Below, piece after piece: positions 42,203 to 53,817 of a stretch of DNA of 64,000 nt. The position numbers were made by a program, and so were the translations under genes. The notes below the pieces were generated by a model. The model was not told where the DNA came from. It did no database searches and was given only the letters and a program-made list of their open reading frames with translations. The stretch is from Glycine soja (lineage: Eukaryota > Streptophyta > Magnoliopsida > Fabales > Fabaceae), in the NCBI RefSeq assembly GCF_004193775.1, contig NC_041008.1:11117731-11181730 (forward strand), written 5' to 3'. The first letter of the stretch is position 1. Every line of letters begins with the position of its first letter.

Positions 42203-45200
42203 TTACTTTGGCTTGTCGTTTAAGGATACAAGTGATTTGAGCACTCCAGGACTTATCTTGTCTGCAAGAACACCTGCCTCTGATATAATGTAAGATTTTT
42301 CCTTCACAATGCTCTGTAGTCTCTTTGACTCGAAGTCAAGCTGCGTTTGATCTGTACATAATTACATGGTCAGTAAAAAGGAAATATCAACTAATTGTTA
42401 TCAGAAATTAGTTTTTCAATAAAGCAAGAACTCATAGCATAGCTATATTCAAACTGAGGACAGTCCCAATATTAATAATAACGATCATTAAAGAATAGGA
42501 ATGCAGATAGTCAGTCTCATCAGAACTTCTACCCAAACTATAAAGTTGGTGCATAATAATGATCATCCATACTAAATCATTTGCTTATCTAACTAAGTAC
42601 ATATTCTTTGTTCCAGCCTTCCAGGATGAAAAATCAGTTATAAAAATCATCAGAAAGTTCCTCTGTCAACAATTCAGATTTAGTTCTAGATAAGGCCACA
42701 TTTAGGTAAAATTAAATTCATTTCAGTGTAGCAGGGTTTGCAATCACAAAGAAATTGCCTCTCACAATCAGGTAGAACAAATAAATAGTATGACAGGCAG
42801 ACAATTTAAATATCTTACAAAGATTTACGAACAAGAAAAGTGACACAGTCAAAAGCACCAGCGAGACATGATTGCATTGCATATCGTTTCTCACATCAAA
42901 TACCAAAATTGTTGATAACCAAGACTCCAAACTTTTTATTTGATCCACTATAATATGGAAAACATATAAGAGAGGGAAAACATTTATCTCACAAGTATTC
43001 CCATTGCACTGTAGAAAATATGGTAGGATTTAGGGGTTATGGTCAAACATTACTACCATAGAATGACCCCACAAATACAGGAGTAATAAGCAATAGCTAA
43101 GCAAGCATTATGCCCCAGCACATGAAAAAAATAACAAACATGGGTAAACATTTAAATACATTTTCTTGCTTTTTTTTCAAATTAGTATTTTCTTTTTAAT
43201 CTTTACATGATAGGAAGGACAACAATGAAAAAACCTGTTTCCAATATAGTATGAGCCGCATGAAATGGAATTCTGGCAAACAGATCAGTTCCTGGAAACA
43301 TCATCCACGTCTGCTCAGAAGAGTCATGTTTGCCACAGGTGGTGCAAACCTCTTGCACCAAAGGTCTTGAGCTGGACCCTGCAACTCCCTTCATTATTGA
43401 TTCAAAAGGAGATGGAACACTGCTCTTTGTTGTTCGAGCCCTTTTCCTTAATGCAGTAAGTGCTTCTCTATTCCCATTTCTCAATCTATCGTTCTCAACC
43501 AGCTGTACTTTTACCAAAAGGGACAATTGCATAGCAACTTAATTTCATAGAAAAGATATTAAAAACATCCAGTAGGAAAAAAAAAAGGCTTTATTGGCAT
43601 AATAAACACGATTTTTTCATTGAAACTATGGTATTGAATTGATTGCTCTTTAGGGCATAGCATATTAATCAGGAAATTACTTTGGGATTAAGTAATTAAT
43701 TACTTTGTGTATCCAAACTGAATGCATTAGTCATTAGGCACTTTGGTTGCTTCTTTGTAGCTTTTGGTATGGAATTGATTGAGTTCAGGTTTGATTTATA
43801 GTTATTAATCCTAGTAGAAACACAGGGCAGCATACACCAAAAATGCCATAGTAAGATAGTTGCTAGTAGGATGGGCACTATAGCAAAGATAATGGGGAAA
43901 AAAATATATATATAACACCAAAGACATCTAATCTTTTTTTTTTATCAGCCAAAATAATCTATTTGAATTAATTGAGTACCAGAGGTACTAAAGGTACAAA
44001 TTACAGATTACAATTCTGCTGTAGTTCAAATCAATAAAAGATATCTAATCTAAGAGTACTATCTACCACGGACAAAGCCAAAGTTTCATAGTTTAGGAGT
44101 GTTAGTGGCCCAACTACTTTGGTTGATAGGTCGAGATTAAATAGTTTTTGTCATTCAAGGGTGAGTTTAAATAAGCTTTTTTGAAAGGAAAAAAAAACTA
44201 TTATAATTTAGTTTTTCAAAAGCTAGTAAGCTACTCTTTCTAACTTTATAGAGAGGCACTAGAACAGGGTTTTTTTTAGACTAGCTTTATCTTTTAAAAA
44301 AATTATAATTACCATAAAATCTTTAAACAACAATTCAGCCTTTTTACCACTAGGTGGGGTTGGCTACATACATTGATCAAACAATGTTATGTTTTGCAGT
44401 AAATCTTGTTTGATATAGACAAACGGTTAACCTTTGAATCTTCATTAATTGTTTTGCCTGCAGTTTTTCTCCATACATACCCAAACCACCTACATGTATA
44501 CTTACCGGGATTTTAAAAAAAAATATTTTCAAATAACAAAACATTTTTACATTTAAAATGCACCATTTTCTTAAAAAGTGTACAAATGAATGGGTTGTAA
44601 GTTTGGGTTTCCTTTCCGGACAAGCTGAAAGCTTAGCAAGCTTTCAACATGGAGGGAGGAGGGGGAGGGATAAGAACATAGTTAAATGAAAAGTACTAGC
44701 AGGTCATGTAATTAAATACATATAATTCGAGGTTAAGGGCATAAGAGTCTTGTGCAAAAGTGCAAGTGAGCCATTCTAAGTAATTTGCTGAGTCCCTCTC
44801 CTCCCCCCAACTTCCCCAGCTGTCTACCCCTAAAAAATCTTATCATTCAAGAAAGGTGACAACAGTCACCATACTAGTTTTTTTGACACAATATTTGTGA
44901 ATGGATTTGGCATTCTAAGGAGGTTATATTCACATTTTAAAATGTTAAGAAACATTGGTATTTTTTTATAGTAGAATTAGATGTTTTCACAGGATTTAGA
45001 TTTGGTCCATTCAAGTTTATAAACTTAAATTGTATGATTAAAAGGGGAAAATGCAACTTAACATAAGGTTTGGGTCAGCGACTCAGTCACTGAACTTTAA
45101 AAAGGTATGTGCAGAATAACTCCTCTATTAATTTTCCATCAAAATTTGACAGATTCAGTCACACATATAACATGTAATGTGAGTAATATGTTTCCAACAT

Positions 45201-46086
45201 TAACCCTAGAAAAAAAATACAAATTGGCACCCTATAGTTTGAATCATGTGTGACTTAGCAGAAATACACCATTTTAAAGTCCTATAATTAAGATTAAGTT
45301 ACATGATTCAAACATCAAGGTGCTAATTTACATTTTTTTCTTGGGTAATTTTGAAAACAAATTAGTCATAAGTTAGCTGCGAGTTTGTCAAATTTTAATG
45401 GAAAAATTATCATAGAGGTTGTTTTGAACCCATTGAAAAAACTTAAGGGTCAAAATACACCTTTTTAATGTTTCGAGACTAAGTTGTACAGGACGCAAAT
45501 CTCCAGGTTCATACTTTTCCTTGATTAACATGCTACAAAACTATTTCATCTTGAAGACATTAGACATCATTGAAATGTGAAGAACTGCGTAACAGACTCT
45601 GGTTATATTGATTCACTAATGAGATGAACAGGATATTTTCACCATAAAAACAGGTGTAAAAGAAATATATTGGAAGAACATGGGCGATAAGGAATGGAAA
45701 AGTGGAGATATTAGATGAGAGGAAGGTGTGTCAAATTCAGCCTTATCATGTTCCCAAGAGAATATTTGAATGCAGCAATAGATTCTATTATTCTAACACA
45801 CATACTTCATACCAACCAAGCAAAAAGTTACAGCTGAACCAAATAATAATTATAAACTTGACCATGTGCTTTCTAGTTACGTCACCAACTATAGTCCTCA
45901 ATGTAGCAATAGAAGCTAGAATTTACTCTTTTTTAATGAATTTTTTACTTATTATGTTTCCAAGTCTTTGTAAAAGCGTTAATCACCATCAATTTGAATT
46001 ACCTGATGTCGGGCTAAAAGAAGATGCTCAGCTTCCACTTCCAGTTCTGTTAATTTCTTTTGGAACTGTTTCATGTTCTCATCCAT
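42203..46086 (-). CDS. PDRG1: p53 and DNA damage-regulated protein 1 (PDRG1)-like, prefoldin-like (3 coding exons)
   Basis: Coding exons are 46086-46003, 43502-43235 and 42351-42203, all bounded by GT/AG and in phase, giving 166 codons plus TAA, the size I recall for the family. It starts MDENMKQFQKKLTELEVEAE, a coiled-coil helix, followed by NDRLRNGNREALTALRKRAR and TTKSSVPSPFESIMK. A CTTCGKHD two-cysteine motif and WMMFPGTDLFARIPFHAAHT lead to a C-terminal coiled coil (LDFESKRLQSIVKEK; ADKISPGVLKSL). PDRG1 is a prefoldin-like subunit of the R2TP/PAQosome chaperone that assembles polymerase and PIKK complexes; the plant copies are annotated p53/DNA damage-regulated protein. Intron 1 is about 2.5 kb and holds a foldback element. 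No lesions seen. The function is by family, not shown here. Confidence 0.85.
45050..45500. mobile_element. foldback/MITE element in PDRG1 intron 1
   Basis: The left half (about 45065-45258) and right half (about 45290-45490) are imperfect inverse images; for instance TTTTCCATCAAAATTTGACA on the left against TTTGTCAAATTTTAATGG on the right, and TAGTTTGAATCATGTG against TACATGATTCAAACAT. There is no coding capacity. It looks like an old long-TIR element that landed in the intron. Confidence 0.55.
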
Positions 46087-46104
46087 ATTTGAAGAAAAGA
46101 AACT

Positions 46105-46600
46105 CCTGTAAAATTGTAAAGAAAATATTATCTAGAGAAATTTGCACAAAGTATTGTCAGCAACAACAAGCATTCAGTTGAATCCAAAGGGAAAAATAAT
46201 GCTATTTGTTTATATATGAACTAAGAAAAGGACAAGGGAGGGAGGGAAAGGTCATGGACTCATGGGTTCAATTCCCTCCACTAACAAAAAACTAACAATT
46301 CACAACTAACATTTGTTGATAAAAAAAAAAATGAACTATGAAATGGAACTGAAAACCAAATATAAGGATGAAGGAATAGTCTACAAACCAGTGTTACTTA
46401 CAATTCATTGAGCACCGCAATGTGAGTGAAGCGTAGCGTAATGGACCCGCACACACATGGCACAACACAAGGGTTCGTTTTGGGAAATATAAGTTCTTTC
46501 CAAACCTAACCCTTTTAACAAACAACCACAACCTAAAAGAACACTGGAGACGTAGGTGGAGATGGGATCGGACCAGGAGCGGGGGGGGGGGGGGGGGCAT
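46105..46600 (-). promoter_or_regulatory. PDRG1 5'-UTR exon and intron
   Basis: A donor AATT/GTAAGT at 46401-46400 and an acceptor TTTTACAG at 46107-46106 would remove an intron and join a leader exon (46402 to about 46580) to the coding exon, with 19 untranslated bases before the ATG. The leader exon is GC-richer than its surroundings. A run of seventeen G lies at its upstream edge. Transcription start is inferred. Confidence 0.5.
46581..46597. repeat. G17 homopolymer at the PDRG1 5' edge
   Basis: Seventeen consecutive G on the plus strand (C17 on the gene strand), isolated in AT-rich surroundings. It could form a quadruplex on the non-transcribed plus strand; its length is also prone to sequencing error. 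Confidence 0.9.
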
Positions 46601-47941
46601 GGCAGCGGTGGATCATAGTATTTTTTATAATAAAAATACTAGACAGTCTCCTTGTTACATAAAATTCAAAATCATGTCCTATCATAACTCCTAAGGCACT
46701 AGAGATAGTTATTCAATAGAAGTTTCTAGCTCTGCATTCCCTACTTTCATATTAAGAGAACTGGAAAAATATAATTTGTTGGAATATGTTGCACCAAGAT
46801 TTTAAGGAACACAAGATTTTGGTGCGTTGTTCCCTAAAAATATAATTTGTTCATTTTGAGATAAAAGGAAGAGAAATAGAAAGGAAAAAAACAAATTGTG
46901 GGTGGTTGCACTCTCTTTTTGTGAAGGTATATAGCTGTCTATATCAATCAGTACCTGAGCTTAATAGGCCTAATAAGTGAATATAAGGAAATAGACAGCT
47001 TTAGCCATCCATAGCATAATTTCCATGTGTGCATTACTTTGCCACACTTAAAGCAAATGTGGCTAAGTAGGAGAAGAAAGCATTTAAGGCCATCTGTGAA
47101 GAGCAAATGAGTGAATAGGTAGAGACAGGACGGTACCATAGACCAACCGAATATAAATAACAATTTAATGCCACAAGTAGGCCAATTGAGACATAGCAGA
47201 TGGTTGTTTTCGATGAATGCTACTATTTGTGGTGAGATTTTTGGGTGCTGAAATGAAGAAAAAAGGAGCTGAATAGGGAAACCAGCAAGTTGAACAAGTG
47301 TTCCCTTCCACTTCCTTTTCCCACCCTTGAATTCCCAGTTAACTTGACAACAACACAAGTTAAATACATAAATGAAAGGCTACCTTGTAGTTTTATTTTA
47401 TTTTTATCAATTCTCATGCTTATTCTGATTAATTTCCTTTCCATTTTATGAATCACGATTAAAGCAAACAGAGAAAAGATGCAGATTAAGGTGGCTTAGT
47501 TTTCTAGTACTTCATTTCTATCACTTAGTGACCCCAGATAAAATGAATGCTGAGCCTAACAGATGCATTTCTAGTGAATAAATCATAGAGAAAACTGATA
47601 GTTATTCTCAATAATGAATGCAGCCAAAGGGGAAGATACCTATGTTGGGACTTCTTAGGCAAGGATATGTTCTAGACTTCTAGTAGTAGTAAGAGATCAT
47701 TTCGCCACAAGACTTTCATCACCTAAACTCAACCATAGGGTGATTTCTCTTATACCTAAAGCTAAAGCCTCAAAATGTATAAACCAGCAATTATCAATCT
47801 AATATATCGATCTCTCTCACACAGTGAAATGTCAATGAATACAAAACATTCAAACTTACAAACAAACCATAACTAGAGAAATAACTAGAAACACGAAAAG
47901 TAAATAATAAAAATGCTAAAAAAATGCAATTACAAGTTACC
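46601..47941. other. spacer, no gene recognised
   Basis: A minus-strand frame of 136 codons (47358-46948) is open but has no recognisable domain and no splice or start context. I treat it as chance. Confidence 0.4.
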
Positions 47942-48023
47942 TTGGAAAACAGAGGTCTGATATGTGTCTCTTAATTTTCAACGGCAGCTAGCATGTAATC
48001 AGCAATGTTAGTTTTGCAGGCTG
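47942..48023 (-). other. exon-like fragment, unidentified
   Basis: A T-rich acceptor (TTTTTGCAG) precedes about 80 bases ending CCAAG/GTAACT. One frame reads ACKTNIADYMLAAVEN then a stop, so it could be the last coding stretch of something followed by a 3'-UTR junction, or an alternative leader exon of the PDRG1-like gene. I do not recognise the peptide. Confidence 0.3.
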
Positions 48024-48969
48024 CAAAAACAATGTAGAAGTGCAATGAAGTTAAGCATGTATAAACCTTTTCCTTTCTTAATCTGGAGATGAATAAATAA
48101 ATTGTTAAAGTGAACATGTCTGAGAAAAACTAATCTAAGATCGATCCAAAGAGCAATAATACATTTTTTTCAGTCTGACCAGCAAAGAACTAATAATTAA
48201 AACAAAAAGGGAAATGCATTCTCACTTTTGGAGAATCTTTTCTCCAAACCAACAAAAGGGATAGAGAGGAAATAAAAAAACTTCTGACTTCAGTTAAAAT
48301 CAATTATGGCACAAAATGCAGTGCCTGACCTATTAGTATACAGGTGTCATTCTTGGTGCTAGGAAAGAAAAATAATTGGAAAGCTAAACCTAAAAAGATA
48401 CAAATATAATCTTATTCTCAATTTCATTAAGGTAAAAAGTCTAGATATAAGGACTTTAGAATCACAAACTGTGAAGTTTTAATTCCATTGAAAATAAACA
48501 AATGCATTTTAAGAGTAGGGAATAACAATCTCAAATGAATCTAAATTGGCTACACTGTAAAAGTTTATACTCAACCAATTATTAGAAATTAGCATTATTA
48601 TAGTAACTAAGATATTTTTACAGTAAAAGCAGTTAAACAAGTAGTATCTATGAAGCACAGTAACAAAAAATAAACTTGACAGGATATATAAGATAGTTTT
48701 GAAGCTTCTGTTGCAAATGTTAAACTAAAACATTACTCGCTATAGAAACATTATATAAGTCAATAACCCTACTCGAAAATGGAATACAACAATGAAATGA
48801 AGCAAGTACAATACATTAATCTACCGGAAAAAGGTCCATACATATGAATTTCAAAGGCTTAACACCAAATCAAATTTCATATTGTAGAGTTGTTCACATG
48901 ACATTCTTAAAGGAATAATAAAATTCAACTAGTAGCTAATTAGACTCCCAAACCTCATCATGCTGATCC
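48024..48969. other. spacer, nothing recognised
   Basis: AT-rich, with no coding frame or repeat that I can name. Confidence 0.4.
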
Positions 48970-49164
48970 TCATATAAGATGTTTCAGTTGTTCGGTTAGC
49001 AACTTCGCTTCTCTCTCAGCACTATTAACTCTGCATTCTATTTGTTCAAGCTACAACAGGAACAATAATTAAGAAAATCAAACAATAACTTAGTTGTAAA
49101 TAGCTTCTTAGTCTGAACAACAGATATAACCACTTACATTGGCAAGGGAGGAATCAATTGTCAT
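48970..49164 (-). pseudogene. two-exon fragment encoding a short leucine-zipper peptide, unidentified
   Basis: ATG at 49164-49162 opens MTIDSSLAN and ends in a textbook donor GTAAGT (49137). An acceptor (GTTGTAG) at 49052-49051 leads to 26 codons, LEQIECRVNSAEREAKLLTE plus QLKHLI, then TGA (48972-48970). The exons join in phase to 35 residues with heptad-spaced hydrophobics, a coiled coil. It could be a micropeptide, the remnant of a longer coiled-coil protein, or a captured fragment; it lies between SEC-derived pieces and the PDRG1-like gene on the same strand. No parent identified. Confidence 0.35.
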
Positions 49165-49816
49165 AGTGCCACGTAAAATTAAAAATAAAAAATAAAGAGA
49201 AAAATATTTAAACTACTTTAAGCTAACTTGTTTAGGGGCTCCAACAATATAAAAGCTACAAATTTTGTTTCTGTTGTGATTATATATATTGTGTAGAGGT
49301 GATTCTGATGTGATTAATTTTGTTGGTATCTTTGTTGTGTTTCTGCTGCAATAAGAAATTATCCGGGGACAAACACAAATATAAGGTTAGACCAATAACT
49401 TCTTGGGAACGACTCTGTGATAAGTGTATATGATGTTCATTTTTATCATTGTCGTGCCTATATGAATGATTTTGCAATATTTATTTGCTTGTTGGATCAT
49501 GACTTACGGTCCAGTTTCAAGCTTTCAATTATTTATAGTAATTGCACTTTGCTTTTAAAAACCCAAGTTTATGATATAGTCCAACCAGCTCTAACATACA
49601 GAAAGCTATACTTATTATTCATTCTAACCACATGACCTGACCAACATCATCTATTTGAAGCCAATAAATGCAATAGCCATTTAATCATATGGGTGGTACA
49701 TTGGGATATAGGATAATGAATTCATGTAACACATAAGGAACATGATGATATCAAAAGGTTCTCTGCCAAACTCACTGAAAATAATAAATAATATTATAAT
49801 AAAGAATGGACAAAAC

Positions 49817-50610
49817 CTGAAGTGTATGAAGGAGATTGTAAGTTAGTTCAGAGAAGTCTGGACGAAGAATCAATGCTTGTTTATAGCTCTTCACAGCATC
49901 CTCTACATGTCCACTGAAATAGGTGACATAATTTAGATTAGCTTACAACTATAACCAAGTATCTAGAGAGATCACATTGTTTACACAAGCCACATAAAGG
50001 TTTTGCAAGTGCAATGCAACGATATGAAGTCTAGAAAACACAAGGAACTTAACTAATAATGCAGCCAAGTAGAAGATGCAAGTTCTAGGCTCAAATTCAA
50101 TATCCGACTAAAGGATACCTATATTTTAAGCTCGTGCTGCTAAGAGTGTAGTTTGACTTATTCTGTAAAGTTTAAGAGTATGTTGCGGGCTTCACTACCA
50201 TGAAGCAAAACTAAAAATTAGCGTTCCTATCTTTATAAGCAGAAGCCAAAATTAGCATGGGCTTCTGCCATGGTGGGCCTGACAACAATTGCCCATATGT
50301 AATCCTGGATAACATCCTGGATAGCCCGTATGTAATCCTGATGCTTATAGATTATGACAAGGTTGTTATAAGGAGCAGACAACCTAGTTGTTACATTCAG
50401 TGTAGCTTTATAATATTGAGCAGCAGCAACAACAACAACTACCATGTTCCTGCATTTAACCAAGAAAACTCATTCCTACATGTACAACACAAATTACTAC
50501 CATTAACATGATGATACAAGGGATCACATACCATTCCATGTATATATTTCCAAGATTGGTCAATGCTTGTTGATGGTTGGGCTCTAATGTAAGGCATTGA
50601 TTCATCCCAC
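49817..50610 (-). pseudogene. SEC: SECRET AGENT (O-GlcNAc transferase) TPR fragment, broken
   Basis: Three exons are recognisable. About 50610-50532 gives NQCLTLEPNHQQALTNLGNI then YMEW, with donor GTATGT. 50449-50231 gives AAAQYYKATLNVTTRLSAPY, then NNLVIIYKHQ, then IQDYIWAIVVRPTMAEAHAN. 49913-49817 gives SGHVEDAVKSYKQALILRPD and YNLLHTLQ. These are consecutive tetratricopeptide repeats of plant SEC, the nucleocytoplasmic enzyme that adds O-GlcNAc to Ser/Thr. About 35-40 residues are deleted between IIYKHQ and IQDYI, with a short local duplication. A shift turns the expected NLASAYKDS into NFGFCL*. The catalytic half is absent. This is a partial dead copy. Confidence 0.8.
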
Positions 50611-51152
50611 AAAATCCCACAAAAAAAGTAAATTGAGTAGGAATTTTAAACATTACGAGGAGCTCATGAATCATGATTAAATGTGCAAAATACCTAATGA
50701 TCATGCCTACACGGGAAAGAACGACCATTTATTCCCAGATGAGGAAATTAAAATTCCAAACAATATTGTACACATATATTTAACAACATAATTCAATATT
50801 GCATGGCAATACCAACAAGGTTCCAGAAAACAAATAACCAGTTAGCCACCGTGATTAAATTAATACTCAAGTCATGACCATATTTGACAACATCATGCAC
50901 TTCCCAAACATTAAATTACCAAAAAAAGAAAAGGAAAAAAATGAAATCATGAGCATCAACTGAATCTCAAAAACATCTAACAGCAACAGCTACCAGGTTA
51001 GGAGCTCTCAATTGATTACATAAAAACTTGAAGAAATACATAACCTGATCAAGCCTGCATTAAAATTCAAGAATCATGCTCATAAAAAGAGAACATCTAT
51101 TACACCCAGTGCAGAATCCCAAACATTATAATTTTGGTATGATCCTACTCCC

Positions 51153-51158
<6 letters not shown>

Positions 51159-51186
<28 letters not shown>
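51159..51186. repeat. poly(A) tract, A28
   Basis: Twenty-eight consecutive A on the plus strand, between the SEC TPR fragment and the TURAN-like exon. It may mark a retroposed tail or simple slippage. Confidence 0.9.
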
Positions 51187-51405
51187 CATCACCATTCACA
51201 ACTTTTCTCAAACCAAAACTAGAAACAGAAGAATTATTCAAAAGCCATTAACTACTACTACTTTTGTCACTATCCATGTCCTGGAAAACTTACAACTAAC
51301 TCAAAATGCTCACGTGAATTCCGACATAAAAAAGGGATAATCAAATAAAATTAAGCAAAAATTAAATTACTGAAGGAAATTATAGAAATTGAAAGAAAGA
51401 AAAAC

Positions 51406-51660
51406 CTAATTAGCGAGTGAAAGAGCGTGGTACTGCATTCGAGGGCTTCTTCCAATGTCCCCCAAAACAACTACATACGCTCTCCCTCTTCTTCCTCTCT
51501 TCTTTCCATCATTTTCCCTTCAATTTTCAAATTCCAGAATCAAAACCCAAAGAAACGATTCAACAAAAACCCTAATTGAAAACCCAATCTCGTGGTGGTA
51601 GTGGTGGTGGTCGCCCTGCACGGAGATGATGGTTCTGGCAGAGAGGTGCGACAAGAGAGA
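51406..51660 (-). pseudogene. TUN: first exon of a TURAN/ALG1-like glycosyltransferase gene, broken, with its leader
   Basis: From 51507 leftwards 33 codons give [20 protein letters not shown] then [13 protein letters not shown], the N-terminus of the plant TURAN/ALG1-type beta-mannosyltransferase that builds dolichol-linked glycans at the ER. The exon ends LAN-TAG directly before GTTTTT; a CAG to TAG change would explain the stop. The only nearby ATG (51509) is in another frame, so the start is also lost. Further upstream (51630-51590) a short His-rich stretch, IISVQGDHHHYHH, resembles the start of SEC proteins, but this is weak. No second TURAN exon was found before the SEC TPR exons. Upstream sequence to about 51780 looks like a genuine plant 5' UTR/promoter. 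Confidence 0.6.
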
Positions 51661-51780
51661 TCAAAGCCAAATCAGAGGCCGTGGAAGACGAAGATCATTA
51701 AAACGCGTGCAATCGGAACGAGATCGTGTGAGGTGAAGTGACAGAGAGAGAATATTGCTCGAAAAATCCAAACCCTATGT

Positions 51781-52668
51781 GAGAAATTTCTGAAGTGTTA
51801 TGCTTTTTCTAGCGGTGGATCCCGTCCAATTCTTTTTATTTTTACTTTTTAATATTTTGTATAGAAACAATACTTATAACAATTAAATTATAAGATATAA
51901 AATTTGCATCACATAATAATCTTTGTAGGTAAAAATTATTTTTGAATTAATTATTGATTAATAACTTTAATATATAGCAAGTAATGAAATTAAAATTAAA
52001 TAATAATAATAATAATATCTTATTCCATTGACAAATTATTCAATTTAAATCAAAACGAAGTTAAACAATTCAAAATCTTCGATAAAATCACATATTATCA
52101 ATTATTAATATGATGTGATATGATTAACTGATAAAATTATCTTTTATGAATGAAGTGATTTGTTTGTTTCCCGACTTAATATGTATCAATTGAGAGATTA
52201 GTCCTTAAATTTTTAAATGTGAGATATTCTTGATTCATCCAAAAATATATAAATTTAATTACAATAATTTAATTTTTAGTAAAAATATTTACATTATCAA
52301 CTAATTTAAAGTAATTCTTATAAAAGTAAAAAATTTCCCGTATATATAAACTATTTTATTGGATCACGATGTAAGCACTTCAATTCAATACATAAACTAT
52401 TTAATTTGATTAATAAAATCCAAAGAGTTTGTTTTTTTAATCAATATCTTTCAATTTTAGTCTTATGCAATGTAATATTCATGTCCGGTTATGTTGATAA
52501 CTTTCATCACTTATCTCAAACTTAATAATTATAATTTGGTCTCTCATTAAATTATAATATCAGATATCTACGTAATTAGTTTTTTATGACATATATATTT
52601 TTAGTCATACTTTTATATTGATTAGATCATTTTAATTAATTATATAATGTCCTTAATTCATTCAATTA

Positions 52669-52670
<2 letters not shown>
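51781..52670. other. AT-rich spacer
   Basis: No gene or named repeat seen. Confidence 0.45.

Positions 52671-52742
<72 letters not shown>
52671..52742. repeat. (AT)36 microsatellite
   Basis: Seventy-two bases of perfect AT, lying immediately before the first recognisable WAT1 exon and possibly replacing lost upstream sequence. Confidence 0.95.
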
Positions 52743-52744
<2 letters not shown>

Positions 52745-52794
52745 CCCAAATATAATTTACCTTTACGTATTCTTCATGTTCCAGCCTTTGCAAT

Positions 52795-53817
52795 CCACTC
52801 TGATCACTTATCGTTCTCAGCCTGGTTGTGTTTCATGGCAACATTACAATCAACAACATTAGTGACACCCAGACCCACATGCATGGAAGATTAATTCTCT
52901 ACTGGAATTTGGTTGCACCTTATATCCAGAACGTGGATGATTAATTTCTTTCCCATAACAAGAGACAAAACTTTTATATGTATATATATAGATATAGTGT
53001 CCTAATTAATTTATTAATTCATATTGCAACTATATATAATTAATAATATGTATGCAGGGAGTTATCGGATCTGTAGTATTATTATTTATCCAAGCATGGT
53101 GCATTTCGCTGAGAGGTCCTCTCTTCTGTGCAATGTTCAATCCTCTTTTCATAGTCATTGTCATGTATTGGCTGCTTTTATTACTTCATGAGGAAATATA
53201 CTTCGGAAGGTAATGTTGAAAGACTTGCACACAATTAACTTGAGTGTCAAGAAACTAAGATCATATGCGCAATACATTCAGGAAATAAAACAACGAATTA
53301 TAACAATTGATTAAAAAATTAATAATTGAGATTCAGTTAAAACTCAATTATTTTTAGTAAATAGTCTATGCACCGTAATGTAAATGAATTTTTTTATATT
53401 ATGATCTAATTATAAATCATAAATTTATTAAATTTTATATTAATGATTATTTATGATTGGTTGATAATGTATTTTTTATACTAACCGTGCACAAAAATTA
53501 AACTTATTTTTGATAAATAATTGTAAACTCTTTACTTTATTTTTTAAAATAAATTTCTTATTTTGCAGGAATCAAATTCATATACTATATTCTATTTAAC
53601 AGACGCTACGGTTTTATCTCTCTCTCTCTCTATATATATATATGTTAGCTTGATAGGCTCAACTGGAGTGATCATTGGCTTATATGTGGTGCTTTGGGGT
53701 AAAGCTGAAAATGTTCCTGAGTTGAATGTGAAATCAACCGATCCAAAATCGATGATTAATCCCACAGAGGATGTGAAAATATTGATTAAGGAATCTTCTT
53801 CTGTAAAGGCATATTGA
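52795..53817 (+). pseudogene. WAT1-related (MtN21/EamA-type) transporter, 3' half, decayed
   Basis: Exon 52795 to about 52932 (acceptor TTCCAG) carries LSFSAWLCFMATLQST, then needs a frame change to reach HAWKINSLLEFGCTLYP. The bases after its end are AACGTGG where a GT donor is expected. Exon 53058-53209 reads GVIGSVVLLFIQAWCISLRG and PLFCAMFNPLFIVIV, and exon 53649-53817 reads LIGSTGVIIGLYVVLWGKAE to TGA. The last two exons join in phase. These are the final EamA transmembrane repeats of a plasma- or vacuolar-membrane drug/metabolite-type transporter (family members move auxin or amino acids). The first half of the roughly 350-residue protein is missing. The conserved Gly-rich loop residues are intact, so decay is recent or partial. 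Confidence 0.75.

Noticed and set aside
46230..46310. tRNA B-box-like GGGTTCAATTCC with a possible SINE around it; similar boxes near 14190 and 30780
   Set aside because: No paired A box at the right distance and no poly(A) tail with target duplication, so neither a tRNA nor a clear SINE.
46948..47358. 136-codon minus-strand frame
   Set aside because: No recognised motif and no start or splice support; it lies in spacer between the PDRG1 leader and exon fragments.
52647..52862. Frame translating as alternating Tyr-Ile before the WAT1 exon
   Set aside because: Produced by the (AT)36 microsatellite; the WAT1 reading frame there is a different one.
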